Source: Desarmillaria ectypa (Eukaryota > Basidiomycota > Agaricomycetes > Agaricales > Physalacriaceae). From it: a DNA stretch of 64,000 nt. Numbering within the stretch: position 1 is the first letter of the stretch; every line of letters begins with the position of its first letter. Of this stretch, positions 12,195 through 23,391 are shown piece after piece. Position numbers and translations under genes: made by a program. The stretch covers positions 248,001 through 312,000 of the forward strand of contig JAUDYN010000014.1 of NCBI GenBank assembly GCA_030407005.1, written 5' to 3'. The notes beneath the pieces are model-generated. The model worked only from the letters and a program-made list of their open reading frames with translations. It did not search any database and had not been told where the DNA came from.

Positions 12195-12559
12195 CTCAGG
12201 TTCGTTTTCCGTTATTTTGTTTTGCATCATGGCCTCATGAATGCAACGTCAGGAGAAGAGCCGCTTGGACGCTTGCAAATTGATGATACGCTCAAGACTG
12301 ATACGTTATACATATACATATTCTTCTGTACATTTGGAAAATTTTATGATACCGGCCCGCAAACACGGCGCACGCGGTGCCTCGTATCTTAAGTAACGCA
12401 GGCGAAAGAGTCCAGCGCAAAGATTGACCCACATCGGAGGCATGATACAGTCAGTCAGTCAACGTCAATACGAGTACACAGGTAAGCCCGTAGCTTCCTT
12501 GACTACCTCTGTGAAGGGTGGCTGATAAATATCCTCAGTGTCTTGGTTATGTACGGTGA
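12195..12559. other. Intergenic DNA between the F-box gene and the racemase-like relic
   Basis: I see no ORF or RNA gene here. The first part is presumably the 3' region of the F-box gene. Confidence 0.5.
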
Positions 12560-13407
12560 GGACATCCTAACATACCATATTCGTACACCTAATATCCAGT
12601 TTGAAAAGCATGCGACTACTTGAAAATGGAACAGACGTACTCGACGTAGATTGCACATATTCTTGATTCTCTCTTTGGATTTCTTTAGCTGTCTGGACGA
12701 CTTCTACCTCGCACGCTGCAAAGTAGAATTATATCGCGCAGGTCAGGTAATCCAGTTATGAAAGGCACCCCCAACTGGCATGCCCTTGACTGGTGGTACG
12801 ACATTCAGTGTGACACCTTTGAAGTGGTCGTCTGCTCGGTTCTCAGAAGAGAATGTAATAACTCCAACGGTATCTGGCGCGCCTACAATTAGCTCTAGAA
12901 GCCATCGAACCTGTAATAGGGCACTCGGACCTAATTATCCATCCACCTTTTGCTGTTGGGGAATGATTATGGGAAGAGAAACTCACCGGGAATTCTCTCA
13001 GCAAGCTCTCAGTGTGCTTCAGTGACTCGCTGTAATTATACAGGTAACATTTTCCTCCTTCATCAACCCTGTTCCCTCTTTCACGAACGCATCTACCAAT
13101 GTCATTTGCCCTTCCCTTCCAACCAACACTATTGTCCCCCTAGCAGCTGCTTCAACGGTGGAGATGACCACTGGATAAGTGTACGATCTAGGGTTACCGC
13201 AATCCCCCGGTGGCCTGTAGAACTGAGTATTAAGCTGCAACACAGCAAGTTTTTGGTCGACGCCATCGTTCCATAAATACCTTGAACACCAGAAAGCACA
13301 GGAATTGGTTCATCAATATCATGACTATCAAGTACGCTATCTCGGCCGATGCTGCCCATTCCCGTCGGAAAGTTCGGCGTATCGCAGATCAGCGAAATTA
13401 TCTTCAT
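12560..13407 (-). pseudogene. Asp/Glu/hydantoin-racemase-like protein, decayed
   Basis: Read on the minus strand, several frames carry consecutive pieces of a fungal racemase-superfamily protein: LQLNTQFYRPPGDCGNP then RSYTYPVVISTVEAAARG near 13140-13240, FVKEGTGLMKEENVTCIITAS near 13020-13090, a strand-turn pattern VGVITFSSENRADDHF near 12835-12880, VEVVQTAKEIQRENQEY near 12665-12715, and RCTNM at 12576-12593, which matches the usual ECTNxPPY signature. The pieces lie in family order, but stops and frame changes separate them and the first catalytic Cys region (TSCG) reads TAS-H. Identification is from remembered family motifs, so confidence is moderate. Confidence 0.42.
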
Positions 13408-13828
13408 CTTTCATCATCTTGCGCTCTTCTGGTGTGCAATGCTCATTTGATGCCCTTAAAGACTCCGGTAGAAGGGCTTGATCCTTCCTATCTCCTTCCA
13501 TAGTTATCGCTTATCACTATGTCCACCTTGGATCTTCCCCATGACTGCTTTTACCTTACTGCACACTGAACCCTCCGTAATATGGGCCTCCACCATTCTC
13601 GTCGAACAGAAACAATGACGAATAATTGCCTGTATACTGCTATACTACGGCTAGTAATTTATCCTACTTCCTAATATTTCCGGTCCTATCTCAGACGTAC
13701 TTATCGTATTGCCTGCCTGGATTGTGCCATTATCATCAACAATGGAGTCGCCAAGGGTCTATTCCCTTTTTCCTGCGCTATTCAGATAAGAAGAAGCGTC
13801 TTTGCTATCCAGACACTCGGAACTGACA

Positions 13829-15858
13829 ATGGCGCCGTCCTTGGACTCGAAGCTGGACCACAAAGACGATGCCGAATCAAACACCCCCAACGTAGCTTAT
13901 GGACCCGATGGCGAGCCCAGTCATAACATCGAGGACTATTTCAGGCTCGACCCCAAGGTGGAGCGGAGGGTCGTTCGGAAGCTCGATGCGAGACTCATGC
14001 CGCTTATCTTCTGTCTGTACATCTTCAATGCCATAGACAGGTCGAATTTAGGCGAGCAGGGGATGAGTTCACATCGCGTAAATTTGCTGATGCCAAAATA
14101 TCCACCAGGCAACGCAAAGACCGACGGGCTGGAAGACGACTTACACTTCCGAGAGAATGACTATTCGATAATGCTTTCTGTATTCTGTACATGACTCTTT
14201 TCTGGCTGTATAATAATCCTATAGCTGACTGACTTTTTCAGACATCCCATTCTGTACTCTCACCGTCCCTGCTATCGCTCTCTCAAAAACAATTGGCTCC
14301 AAAGTGGCGCTCCCACTCTACATGTTCACTTTTGGCGGAATGTGTATGATCAACGCTGGGTAGGTCACCTCTGACAACTTTGGTTTATCATTTCTCATTC
14401 AACATTTAGGGTCAAGAACTTTGCTGGCTGTCTGGTAGTACGACTGTTGATTGGTGCAGCAGAAGCCGGGTTTGCTGTGACCATTATCTGGTATCTGACT
14501 ACTTTCTACACGTGTGCTTTTCTTTTTGTCTTTCTAGCGTGGTTCTAACACATTATTTACTTAGTCGTGGAGAACTTGGAAAGCGCGTCGCCGTTTTTTA
14601 CTCAGCGTCTGCTTTTGCTGGTGGATTCTCTGGATTGATTGCTTACGGCGTGTTCCAGCCGAATATCCATCTTCACGGTTGGCAGGTACGTGAATATCTT
14701 TTCCTGCCCATAAATCCCTCGCATATCTTTCTCAATAGCTACTATTCCTCGTCGAAGGCGCTGCAACCGTCTTCTTCTCAGTTTTGGCGATGTATGTCAC
14801 CTCATCTTTCCTCCCAACGCTTTCTTGACATGTTGACAGATTTATCCTTCCCGATAATATCGACTCCACGCCCTTTTTCTCGTTAGAGGAAAAGCATGTA
14901 GCACGGACACGTATCCTTCGTGACTCATCTGCAGTCATCAACGAAAAGCTCACTTCCTATGCTTTCTTCGCTCCCCTCAAAGACTGGAAGCTTTATGTTT
15001 GGGCTTTAATAGCCATCTGTTACGGAGTAGCTGCTTCATCGGCTGGAAATTTCCTCCCTCAGATTATCGGACGTATGGGCAAGAGCAAGTTGACAACGAA
15101 TCTGCTTACAATAAATGTTACTCTCTTCATTGCTGAGGATGTGCTAAACAAATGTGTACAGATCGCACCTAATTTTGCTGGTGGGTTTGCTGTGCTTCTC
15201 ACGGCATTTTCGTCGGACTATTTCAGAGAGCGATCGTTGCATATCGCTGGTGCGATGACTGCAACAATGACCGGCTTCATCGTCCGTGCGTCCATCTTCC
15301 CCTCCTATTTATACGCGCTATTTATTGGCATCTAGTTGATGCTGTTGACCTATCAGAGACCGGTATTCAGTACCTTGGTGCCTTCCTGTTGTGTCTCGGA
15401 GCATTTACACCTTCGACTATCTTCCACGTGTGGCACAATTGCAAGTGAGCAAAGGTTGTTAGAATTTTGGACTTGAACTGATCAATCTCCTTCTGCAGCG
15501 ACGCCTCTGAAGTTGGACGTGGTTTCCGTACGGTGCTCATGACATTCTTCGCGAACTGTGCGTCTCTTTCTTTCACATAATCCTCTTCCTTGACGCATAA
15601 CACGTGCGCCCAGCTTCTGGCCTCATTGCCTCAAACATATTCATGGCTAAGGAAAAACCATATTACAACACTGCCCTCGTAGCCAACTTCAGCTTTCTCG
15701 CTGTCGGCATAAGCCTTATCCTCAGCTTACGCACGTACATGATGCTCGACAACATGCGGAGGAACAAGGCTCAGGGCGTGAACTGGTCAAGCCAAGACGT
15801 GCCGACGGCGGCGCTCGCTGTTGGAGTGGCGAGCCCAGAGTTTAGACACTTCCTATAG
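13829..15858 (+). CDS. MFS transporter, allantoate/nicotinate permease-like
   Basis: This is a 12-TM major facilitator of the anion:cation symporter family (fungal Dal5/Tna1-like), predicted at the plasma membrane for uptake of an organic acid anion. After the hydrophilic N-terminus come RLMPLIFCLYIFNAIDRSNL, the loop NAKTDGLEDDLHF, the TM segments FCTLTVPAIALSKTIGSKVA and VVRLLIGAAEAGF, then GELGKRVAVFYSASAFAGGF. The second half carries GRMGKSKLTTNLLT and ERSLHIAGAM, and the cytosolic tail starts near DNMRRNKAQGVNWSSQD. About ten introns are needed. One (14052-14108) appears to use a GC donor. ATG 13829 has a good context (GACAATGGCG); an in-frame ATG at 13802 is possible. All joins keep the frame to TAG 15856-15858. 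Confidence 0.85.
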
Positions 15859-16068
15859 CAAAGGAATTTCGCCATATAGTTTGCTTTAACGATATATAAG
15901 GTACTGTACTATTTTATGTCTTTGACGGTAGGTAATGCGAATTTATGACTACTACAAGTATAGTACATACAGCGGTGAAGATGTATGAGATCGACAGGGT
16001 ATATCATTTTATGAACTATCTACAATCGTAAGGTAAATCAAAGCAAGAAGGAAAGGCAAGGTTAAGAT

Positions 16069-16935
16069 TTAGTGCATAACGGTGACAGTGATCTTTTGTC
16101 CAGAGATACCCAACGAATGAGAGTTATCATCCTCTGCGACGACAGTAATCCTACCCGAGCAAGGGCCCTCCGATGATTTGGACTTTGAAGAAACAACCCA
16201 AGAACTCAGGTCGCTTGTCCTTCGCTTCATCGGCTCCTGTTCCTGGGTTGGTTCCTTCGACCGACACTTGCATTTGAAGATGCGCGTGTAGGTGCCGGGA
16301 GGATGCTTTCCGTTGAAAATATTTTCGTAACGGCTAGAAAGGATTCTGTCAGACGGAGCTCGCAACAGCAAGATGAGCGAAATACTCGAATTTGAGTCCC
16401 ACAAAAGAAAGAAGATCTTCAGAAACCAGCTTTGTGCGTTTTTGATGGTTGATGGATGCGACAGAAATGATGGAATGGCAGGCGTTCACGAGCTTTGGTT
16501 GGGATTTGATAAGCTCGTAGAGGTCGGACGCTGTCTGGACAATGAAAGGTACGCCTGATCCTTTCTAGAAAAAAAAAAGTAAATAATAAGCAGGCACGAG
16601 CGAGGCAACGAAACACGTACAGGGCCGACGTCCCGTGCTGATTCTGTTCCTTGCACCTCCCGTAAGACCTGCCTTACCCTTTTGTTCTTCGCATTTGCAT
16701 CCAGTATTTCATCTTCCGCCTTCCTTTTCAGCCCTACAATTTCTGCAATTGCCATTCTTTCCTTCTTTCGCTGGGCGGCCCGCCGTCGCTGGTATTCACG
16801 GCTCTTTGCTAGACATGGCGAGCACGACTTGTAAGGAGCCTCACAAGGCATTTTATTCTTGCACTTAGCACAGTAGCGACTTCCAGTGGAGGTCTGAGGA
16901 GCGTCTGAAGAAGCATCGAGCATCTCAATATCCAT
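16069..16935 (-). CDS. Small basic protein with a zinc-ribbon-like CX2C-X12-CX2C motif
   Basis: The first exon encodes MDIEMLDASSDAPQTSTGSR followed by CAKC and, 12 residues later, CSPC, then a strongly basic helix (REYQRRRAAQRKKERMAIAE). An intron with donor near 16620 and acceptor TTTCTAG joins DVGP to KGSGVPFIVQTASDLYELIK and SIISVASINHQKR. This head resembles a lineage-specific basidiomycete family with an N-terminal Cys cluster and a basic coil. The 3' part (RYENIFNGKHPPGTYTRIFK to the stop at 16069) lies in another frame, and I could not find an intron that joins it cleanly. The stop may therefore be earlier, near 16370, or the gene may carry a frameshift around 16360. Nuclear or nucleic-acid binding is a guess from the motif. 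Confidence 0.5.
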
Positions 16936-17768
16936 GATGGTGGTGAAAGAATTGGGTCGTGGAAAAAATGCAGTAACGGGCGCGCCTATAACAGCACGTG
17001 ATTGTGACGCGTCGCTCAGCCTGCTTGGCCTGGGAACCGAAAACTGCCAATCAAAAACAAACTGAAAAGGGACATGATACGATAAGTATTTTGGCTATTA
17101 TATCTTACTTTCCTTTCATCTTTCACTGATGATGATTCGACAAGGATGCAAAGGAAAGGGTCAGAATCATAGTTTCCATCTAATTAACCAAATTTTTCTT
17201 GCTCGTCCTTTTCCCTGCCCTGCCGACTGCGCGTATTTATGATCTGCTGAGCACCATTGGCAGGATACACGAGCTATCTGAAGCAATATCGGAAAGAGAT
17301 GAAGAAATATTACTCAGGTATATAGAGAAAAATAGGAGACCTGCTATTTATTTCATGTTCCAGGCTTATTACTTGATACATTCAACTTCACTACGATGAA
17401 ATATAATGTCTTGTCACCTCGTGTTGCGAGATGAGACGAAGGGGTATTCTGACCGAGCACGTAGGGCAGATAGTCAGAGGTTTTCCGGTTGTCATAGGTT
17501 AACTTTCCCCCGCCTATCTATTCTGTCTCTCGGACTCTGCTAGGGGATCCGGCGTTGGCCGTGTGTAGGCATGAATAGTCACACAGTTACAGCGATGCAT
17601 CGGGAATTGCCGAAGTAGCTCCGTTGACGGTGATTACCTATTTCGGACTAGACAAAATCTGTCACGACTCAGATTCAAGACACTAGTAATGAATTATCTT
17701 CGAATCATAAGAAGCAGTCGGCAACGGGAGAAACTCGCCTCAGCGTGGAGTGCTCTCTGCATCGTACC
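16936..17768. other. Intergenic DNA between divergent genes
   Basis: This is the shared upstream region of the minus-strand zinc-ribbon-like gene and the plus-strand P450. It is AT-rich near 17060-17400 and contains short ORFs without recognisable features (for example 17199-17399). Confidence 0.5.
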
Positions 17769-20019
17769 ATGACCTCGCTCGTCGTCGCTCTCGCTTTCAT
17801 TGGCTTTTTTCTCATCGTTCGGCAGTGGGTTAAACGGGGAAAGTACAGAAATTCAGCACCATTTCCACCAGGACCAAGGGCCATTCCATTATTCGGAAAT
17901 CTGGGTGACTTTACGTCTAGTGAGCCTTGGTTGATTGCCACGGAATGGGCAGAAAAATACGGCAAGTCAAGTTTTCGTCACCAGTGCGCTAAACTGCATG
18001 CTTATATAACTTCTCAGGCGACGTGTGCTACCTCCATGTTTTTGGGCAGGGGATAATCTTTCTGAGTAGCGCAGAAGCGGCATCTGATCTCCTTGACAAA
18101 CGTGGTGCGATTTACTCAGATAGGCCGAGGTTAAAAATGGTGGGAGACTTGTAAGTGCTTCCGCTCCGATAATTTCCACACTTGCCGAATGTTTCTACTA
18201 GGTGCGGATGTAATCGACTGGTACGTTTGTCTACATCTTAATCATTTTAGGCGATCAAAGAATGAGTGAATTTTATCTGTGAGTGCCAAGAAGGTGGACT
18301 AACCTGCAAGTCTTTTCGAGTCCTTTTCATGGGAAAATATTTTCGAAAATAATTCTATCCTCTATCAACTCATTAACTCGACATAGAATTGGGTTCTGAT
18401 ATTTCTTCTTCTATCGCAGCTCCCTTTCCTCCCCTACGACTCCGAAAGGTTTACACGACAACAGCGTTTCGTCAAGAAAACATTAGGTCCTCGTAGCATT
18501 ATCGCTTATCATCCCATGATCCGTGCCTCCACCAACATATTCCTAACCGAGCTCATCAGTTCACCTTCGCATTACCTCAAGCATACAAGAAAATACGCTG
18601 GAGGACTTACGCTGGCCGTCGTATATGGCTACCAGGCGCATAATGCGGACGACAGGTTCCTCAGGCAGGCTGAGGTCTGCCTCGAGATCCTGGCCAATGA
18701 TATCACCGTAGGCAGCGGAATATGGCCCGTGGATCTTATACCGCTGTTAGAGTACCTCCCGTCATGGATGCCTGGCGCAGGGTTCAAGAAGAAAGCGGAA
18801 CTGTGGAGAACGATGCTGAAGGAATTTGCAGACGACCCATTTGAGGAGGCAAAGGCCGCAGTCGTGAGTCGATTCTTTTCGTTAGGCACGCTTACCGTGC
18901 TGATCTTGCGTCTGGAAGAAAACCGGAACGATACTTCCATCTTTTTGCTCAAACCTGCTCTCAAGAGACAACTCCCTCGATGCTGATGATGAAGAAGAAG
19001 TCAAATACTGTGCGAACTCAATGTTTGCTGCCAGCGCGGATACGGTATGTTTTGCTGCACTCAGGAAACTGCTGATTTTTTGCATGATGTCTGTTTGTAA
19101 GACGGTGACTACTACTTCTCAATTTATCCTCGCTATGATGCTCCACCCGGATGTGTTGAAGAAAGCACAGGCCGAAATTGATCGTGTTGTGGGTGATGAC
19201 CGTCTTCCGGAGCTGAGTGATAAGCCAGCCTTGCCATACGGTAAGCATGCCTTCTGTCGATATTCACGACGATATCACTCAATAACTTTCAAGTGAATGC
19301 AGTCATGTCGGAGGTATGGCGCTGGGGTGTTCCTGTGCCGCTCAGTTCAGTCCTGTCAGAAATCTCGCATTCATAAGCTGATATAATTTCTAGATATTCC
19401 TCATTGTCTCAAGCAAGACGATGAGTACCGTGGGGTGCATATTACCAAAGGATCTATCGTAAGCCAAACGAATCATTGACTGTCGTATACGATATCTGAT
19501 ATCTTACGCTAGGTCATTGCGAACATATGGTATGCAGAATTAATACCACTACGCCGATTTTCATCATATACGTTTTATCAAGGGCCATTCTACGAGATCA
19601 AAAACTGTATCCCCGCCCCGACATGTTTGATCCGGAGCGCTTCATGAGCGAAGGTCATAATCCTGCGAAGGATCCAAGGAATTATATATTCGGTTTTGGA
19701 AGGAGGTTCGTACCAGATAGCACTCTGCCTTCGTCGTTCTAACTTCTTCTTAATAGACGCTGCCCCGGCGCAGACTTGGTCGAATCATCCATTTGGTTGC
19801 TCCTCGCTTCGATGATCGCGTCTCTCGATATCAAGAAATCCGGCGGAGATCAAGTGCAAGTCAAGTATAGTAATTCTTTCTTCAGGTAAGCCTAATGTTC
19901 TCAGTTTCTTGGTCGGAATTGACGCGAGCCTGTTGTGTAGAGTACCAGATAGATTGGCTTGCGATATTAAGCCGAGGTCCGAGAAAATAATGACTTTGCT
20001 GGAAGTCGGTCAGGTTTAA
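17769..20019 (+). CDS. Cytochrome P450 monooxygenase (copy 2)
   Basis: This is a paralogue of the P450 at 2942-5048 with the same intron plan. The anchor MTSLVVALAFIGFFLIVRQW is followed by PFPPGPRAIPLFGNLGD. Shared blocks include [24 protein letters not shown] and PFEEAKAAV. The I-helix reads [10 protein letters not shown], ExxR is EVWR, then FDPERF, and the haem loop is FGFGRRRCPGAD. The gene ends LLEVGQV at TAA 20017-20019. One intron is about 200 nt (18220-18419), far longer than its counterpart in copy 1. All junctions hold, so it looks intact. Its role is unknown but probably related to copy 1. ATG 17769 is preferred over an in-frame ATG at 17745 because the hydrophobic anchor starts at once. 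Confidence 0.87.
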
Positions 20020-20681
20020 AGTGGGGCAGTCTGAATAGGCTATGGAGATCCTAACCTAGTGCAGTCAAGATAACTTTTAAATAACTTTGAAGGCTAATGC
20101 TGGCATCACCCTGAGCATAGAAGACATGGTGTTACTCACGAATCCGAGATCCATGCTGTGAAGATAAAAGGATTACTATCAAAATTTGGTGAAGTCAAAG
20201 AAGATGACACTTTCTACTACTCGACGGTCAGTATAAGCCCGTAAGAGATGGTGCGCTCCAACGTTTTAGTGCGTGTATTGGATTGTTTAGTATTAGTCTC
20301 TGGACAGTGATACGAACAGTTGAATTGAACGGTTCCCCGGCCCGTATGACGCATCGAGATCACGGGACTTTTAAGTTGGGGAGGGCTGTGCTGCTGCTTG
20401 TTCGTAGCCACTTATCATATCCATCCCTCTGCCACCCAGATTACGAATACTTTGAGAATATCGCCAGGGAATGAACAGCGTATGTTCCCGCTGGGGTAAG
20501 TCCATTTTGCCATATCTCAGGAGTATGTTTTCAATACAAGTACCCCGTGTTTTTTCAGCGCGTCCTCAATTGGGATTCAGCATCAAGGTACACCTCAGTT
20601 GCTAATTCTAATCCTTATATCGACTCTCATGCTTAGGCGTGACTTATAGATCGTCTCCAGTTTGACGACAAACAACGACCG

Positions 20682-22315
20682 GTGCCTCCACCTGTGCCAC
20701 AAGGAATATTCGACCACTTCACGCCTCTTGCACTGAACAATTGCTTTACATCAACGAACCGCCTCTCGAATCTTCAGAAGCTCCTCTTAGAAACGTTGCG
20801 AAACAAAGCACCCAACTGTTATCGCGAAATTGCTGACGTCAAGGACATTCTACAGCTTCTACTGGGAGAGAGTGCCCAGACGGCCCGTAATCTCGTGATT
20901 GCAAAAAAAAAAAATTCTTCTACGTCCAATCCGTCGGCTTCCGAACGACGTGCTTGGGAAAATCGTCCTCACATACGTAGAATCGCGAGCACAGTGTCTC
21001 TTTTCCAATTTCAGTGTCGACTCGATGGATTTGCTTCAAGAAACCTGGGCCATATCCCGTATTTGTCGTAGATGGAGGGACATCGCTACAAACACCGCAA
21101 GGTTCTGGTCTTGCATCAACCTAATGAACCGCGGGGATTTATGTTGAAGTTGGGGTGCCATATCCAAAGGTCTAGGCATCTGGAATTATCACTCGTTGTT
21201 TATTCAGACAATGAAATTTCGCAACGTTACGCTCTAGCCTTCCTTCTTTCTACTAGTCATCAATGGAAAGGCGTGCTTCTCGCTGAACCATCGACAACAA
21301 TCCTTCTCCTTCTGTACAGAACGTGCGTTATCTTCATGTTTATTGGACTGACGATGACGGCTATATCTTTCCTCAACTCCTTTACTCGATGCTTTTGAGT
21401 AGTCTCCAAATCTCACACATGCTACCTTTTCTCACGTCGGTGATCCCTTGCAAATTTTCGGTCGTGGTCTCGGGTCACTGTATATGATGGCCCAGATGGT
21501 CCTTCCGACGAAGACACCACATTTGGATGTGCTGGCAAAGATGTCTCTTCTGGAGAGTATGCGCCTCTTTTGTGACAGGCACTAGATCAGGACGTGTCCA
21601 TCTTCCTCGACTGCAAAACTTAACCCTTGACGAAGGCTGCTCTGCGGTTACGGGGTTCTTGTCTCAGTGTCTTTCTGCTTTGATATTGCCCTCCTTGACA
21701 CTCCTTGACACAAGTACACCTACCTTCTATTATTCACACCACGAGTACCAATATTGGCAAGATAACGACTCTGCAGATTACATTTCGTTTTCAGCTATCT
21801 TTCGCTATCATTCACAGCATCCTAGTTTTCCTCGCGGATGTCCCTACAGTATTACACGTCATGATCCAGGCATATGGAGTCACAGACTAAGTTAAAGACA
21901 TGCTGACTAGTCGTCGCGATGAACAAGCCTTATCACCACGGCCAAGGTGCATGGACTTTCGTGGTTCCATATTTGAGCTCGACGAGCCCATGTGTTTTGT
22001 CGCTATGCTTGAGTCGTGGTTCTCTCCCTTCAGCAATGGGTGCTAGGCAGATCGCTACGGATGGCATCGCCTCCTTGACTATGAACTACTTTCGAGTGCT
22101 ACGGTTAGACGAACGTGTTGCCCATCGATGAAGCTGCTCGTCAACGGTTGAATGAACTTTCACGCAGGGGCCTGATGTTTCGATATGGGCTGAGTGACGG
22201 TTATAGCTATATAGCTTCGCGTGGACGAGAAGATCGATTATTCCATGGGTCCCGTAGATGGGATGAAATGGATCAACACAGCCTCGCCGGAATGGACGAC
22301 TATCCGAGCGGCTAG
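20682..22315 (+). pseudogene. F-box/LRR-like protein with several frameshifts
   Basis: A predicted helical N-terminal region (RLSNLQKLLLETLRNKAP) runs into a 12-A homopolymer at 20903-20914, after which the coding signal continues in the next frame as LRPIRRLPNDVLGKIVLTYV and SRICRRWRDIATNTARFW, a typical mushroom F-box. Another shift follows near 21140 (RSRHLELSLVVYS). Later blocks in various frames read HLPRLQNLTLDEGCSAVTGF, DMLTSRRDEQALSPRPRCMD and RQRLNELSRRGLMFRYGL. One extra A explains the first break, which could also be a sequencing error, but the later breaks argue for a real pseudogene. Confidence 0.62.
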
Positions 22316-23314
22316 CTGTGTTTCCAAGGCAATGTTCATCCTCTCGGCGTATCTCTTTCTTTGCGTACACAGCACGTCCAAGTTTCGACGTGTTCTATCT
22401 GGACATCGTCTAGCCCTCAGTACTTTCCAGGAATAATCACTTTACACGCCGACTAGGCCGGATCGTTCCAACCACCGCGATGCGACTCTAATGTTTCAAG
22501 CGTTCTATTCATATAAATCATGAGAACACGTAATTGGATCAGGTTTCTAGGACATCAATGATTCACGGTCTGACCTCGACGTATTTAGGTACATTCAACT
22601 CAATGTACCTCACATTTTGTTACCAACGTTGTGTGAATTTTTTCGACATTCCGAACATTCCCGCTGCAACAGAGCGTCAGTGCCTGAGTGGCCATGGGAA
22701 CACGGGCAAAAAGCGCTCAATGTCAGGTACAATTTCCAGCAACAAAGCACCAACCGAGCACCGTATTCAAGACCCCTTGGGCATGCATTACTTGCATTGA
22801 ATTGTCGGTACCGAATGTTCTGACTACGTTTATCTGTCGTTAATGAATAGCAGGCACGTCTCTAGAGATGCAAAGACGGTGACGTGCTGCCAACACGACT
22901 AGAATCGCCACTACGTCTGACTCGTGGTACCAGTTCCTCTTATCAGCGCCAAAACTGACATTTTTGAAGCCAAGACCCACTCTCTCAGGACCCAAGCACA
23001 TGCATAATGACTCGGGAATCTATATTTATCTTATCCGGTCCCATATTATAATATTTCGTAACAGCATTTACGTGAAGCTGTTACGCATCACATCAACGCA
23101 TCACAAGGAACATGGTTGGTACCTGTCCTTCCCGGTCAAAATCCCAGAAGCCGGGACGACTGAATGCAGTTGCTATATCGCATCCACTATCCTATTTATC
23201 CTATACCTATAGATTCTCGGAGGCACTACTAGACATACGGAGACATATTTTAAGGTCACTTTTAGCCTCCGCAGGCATCGCGCCGTACGAAACAAGCCAA
23301 ATAGCATAGCAAAG
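22316..23314. other. Intergenic DNA upstream of the laccase
   Basis: About 1 kb without a recognisable gene. Small ORFs (22534-22823, 22964-23212) show no domain. Confidence 0.5.
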
Positions 23315-23322
23315 TATAAATA
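23315..23322 (+). promoter_or_regulatory. Putative TATA box of the laccase gene
   Basis: TATAAATA lies 70 nt upstream of the laccase start codon at 23392, and a pyrimidine-rich stretch (23340-23385) sits between them, as is common at fungal transcription starts. Motif-based inference. Confidence 0.5.
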
Positions 23323-23391
23323 CCTCCCAGGGTATGCCTCTCCAACCTACTTTCCTTTCCTTTCCATTCTTCCACCCTTTCTCGTGACTTA

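Noticed and set aside
13626..13826. Short plus-strand ORF just before the MFS gene
   Set aside because: It probably lies in the promoter or leader of the permease; the sequence is not protein-like.
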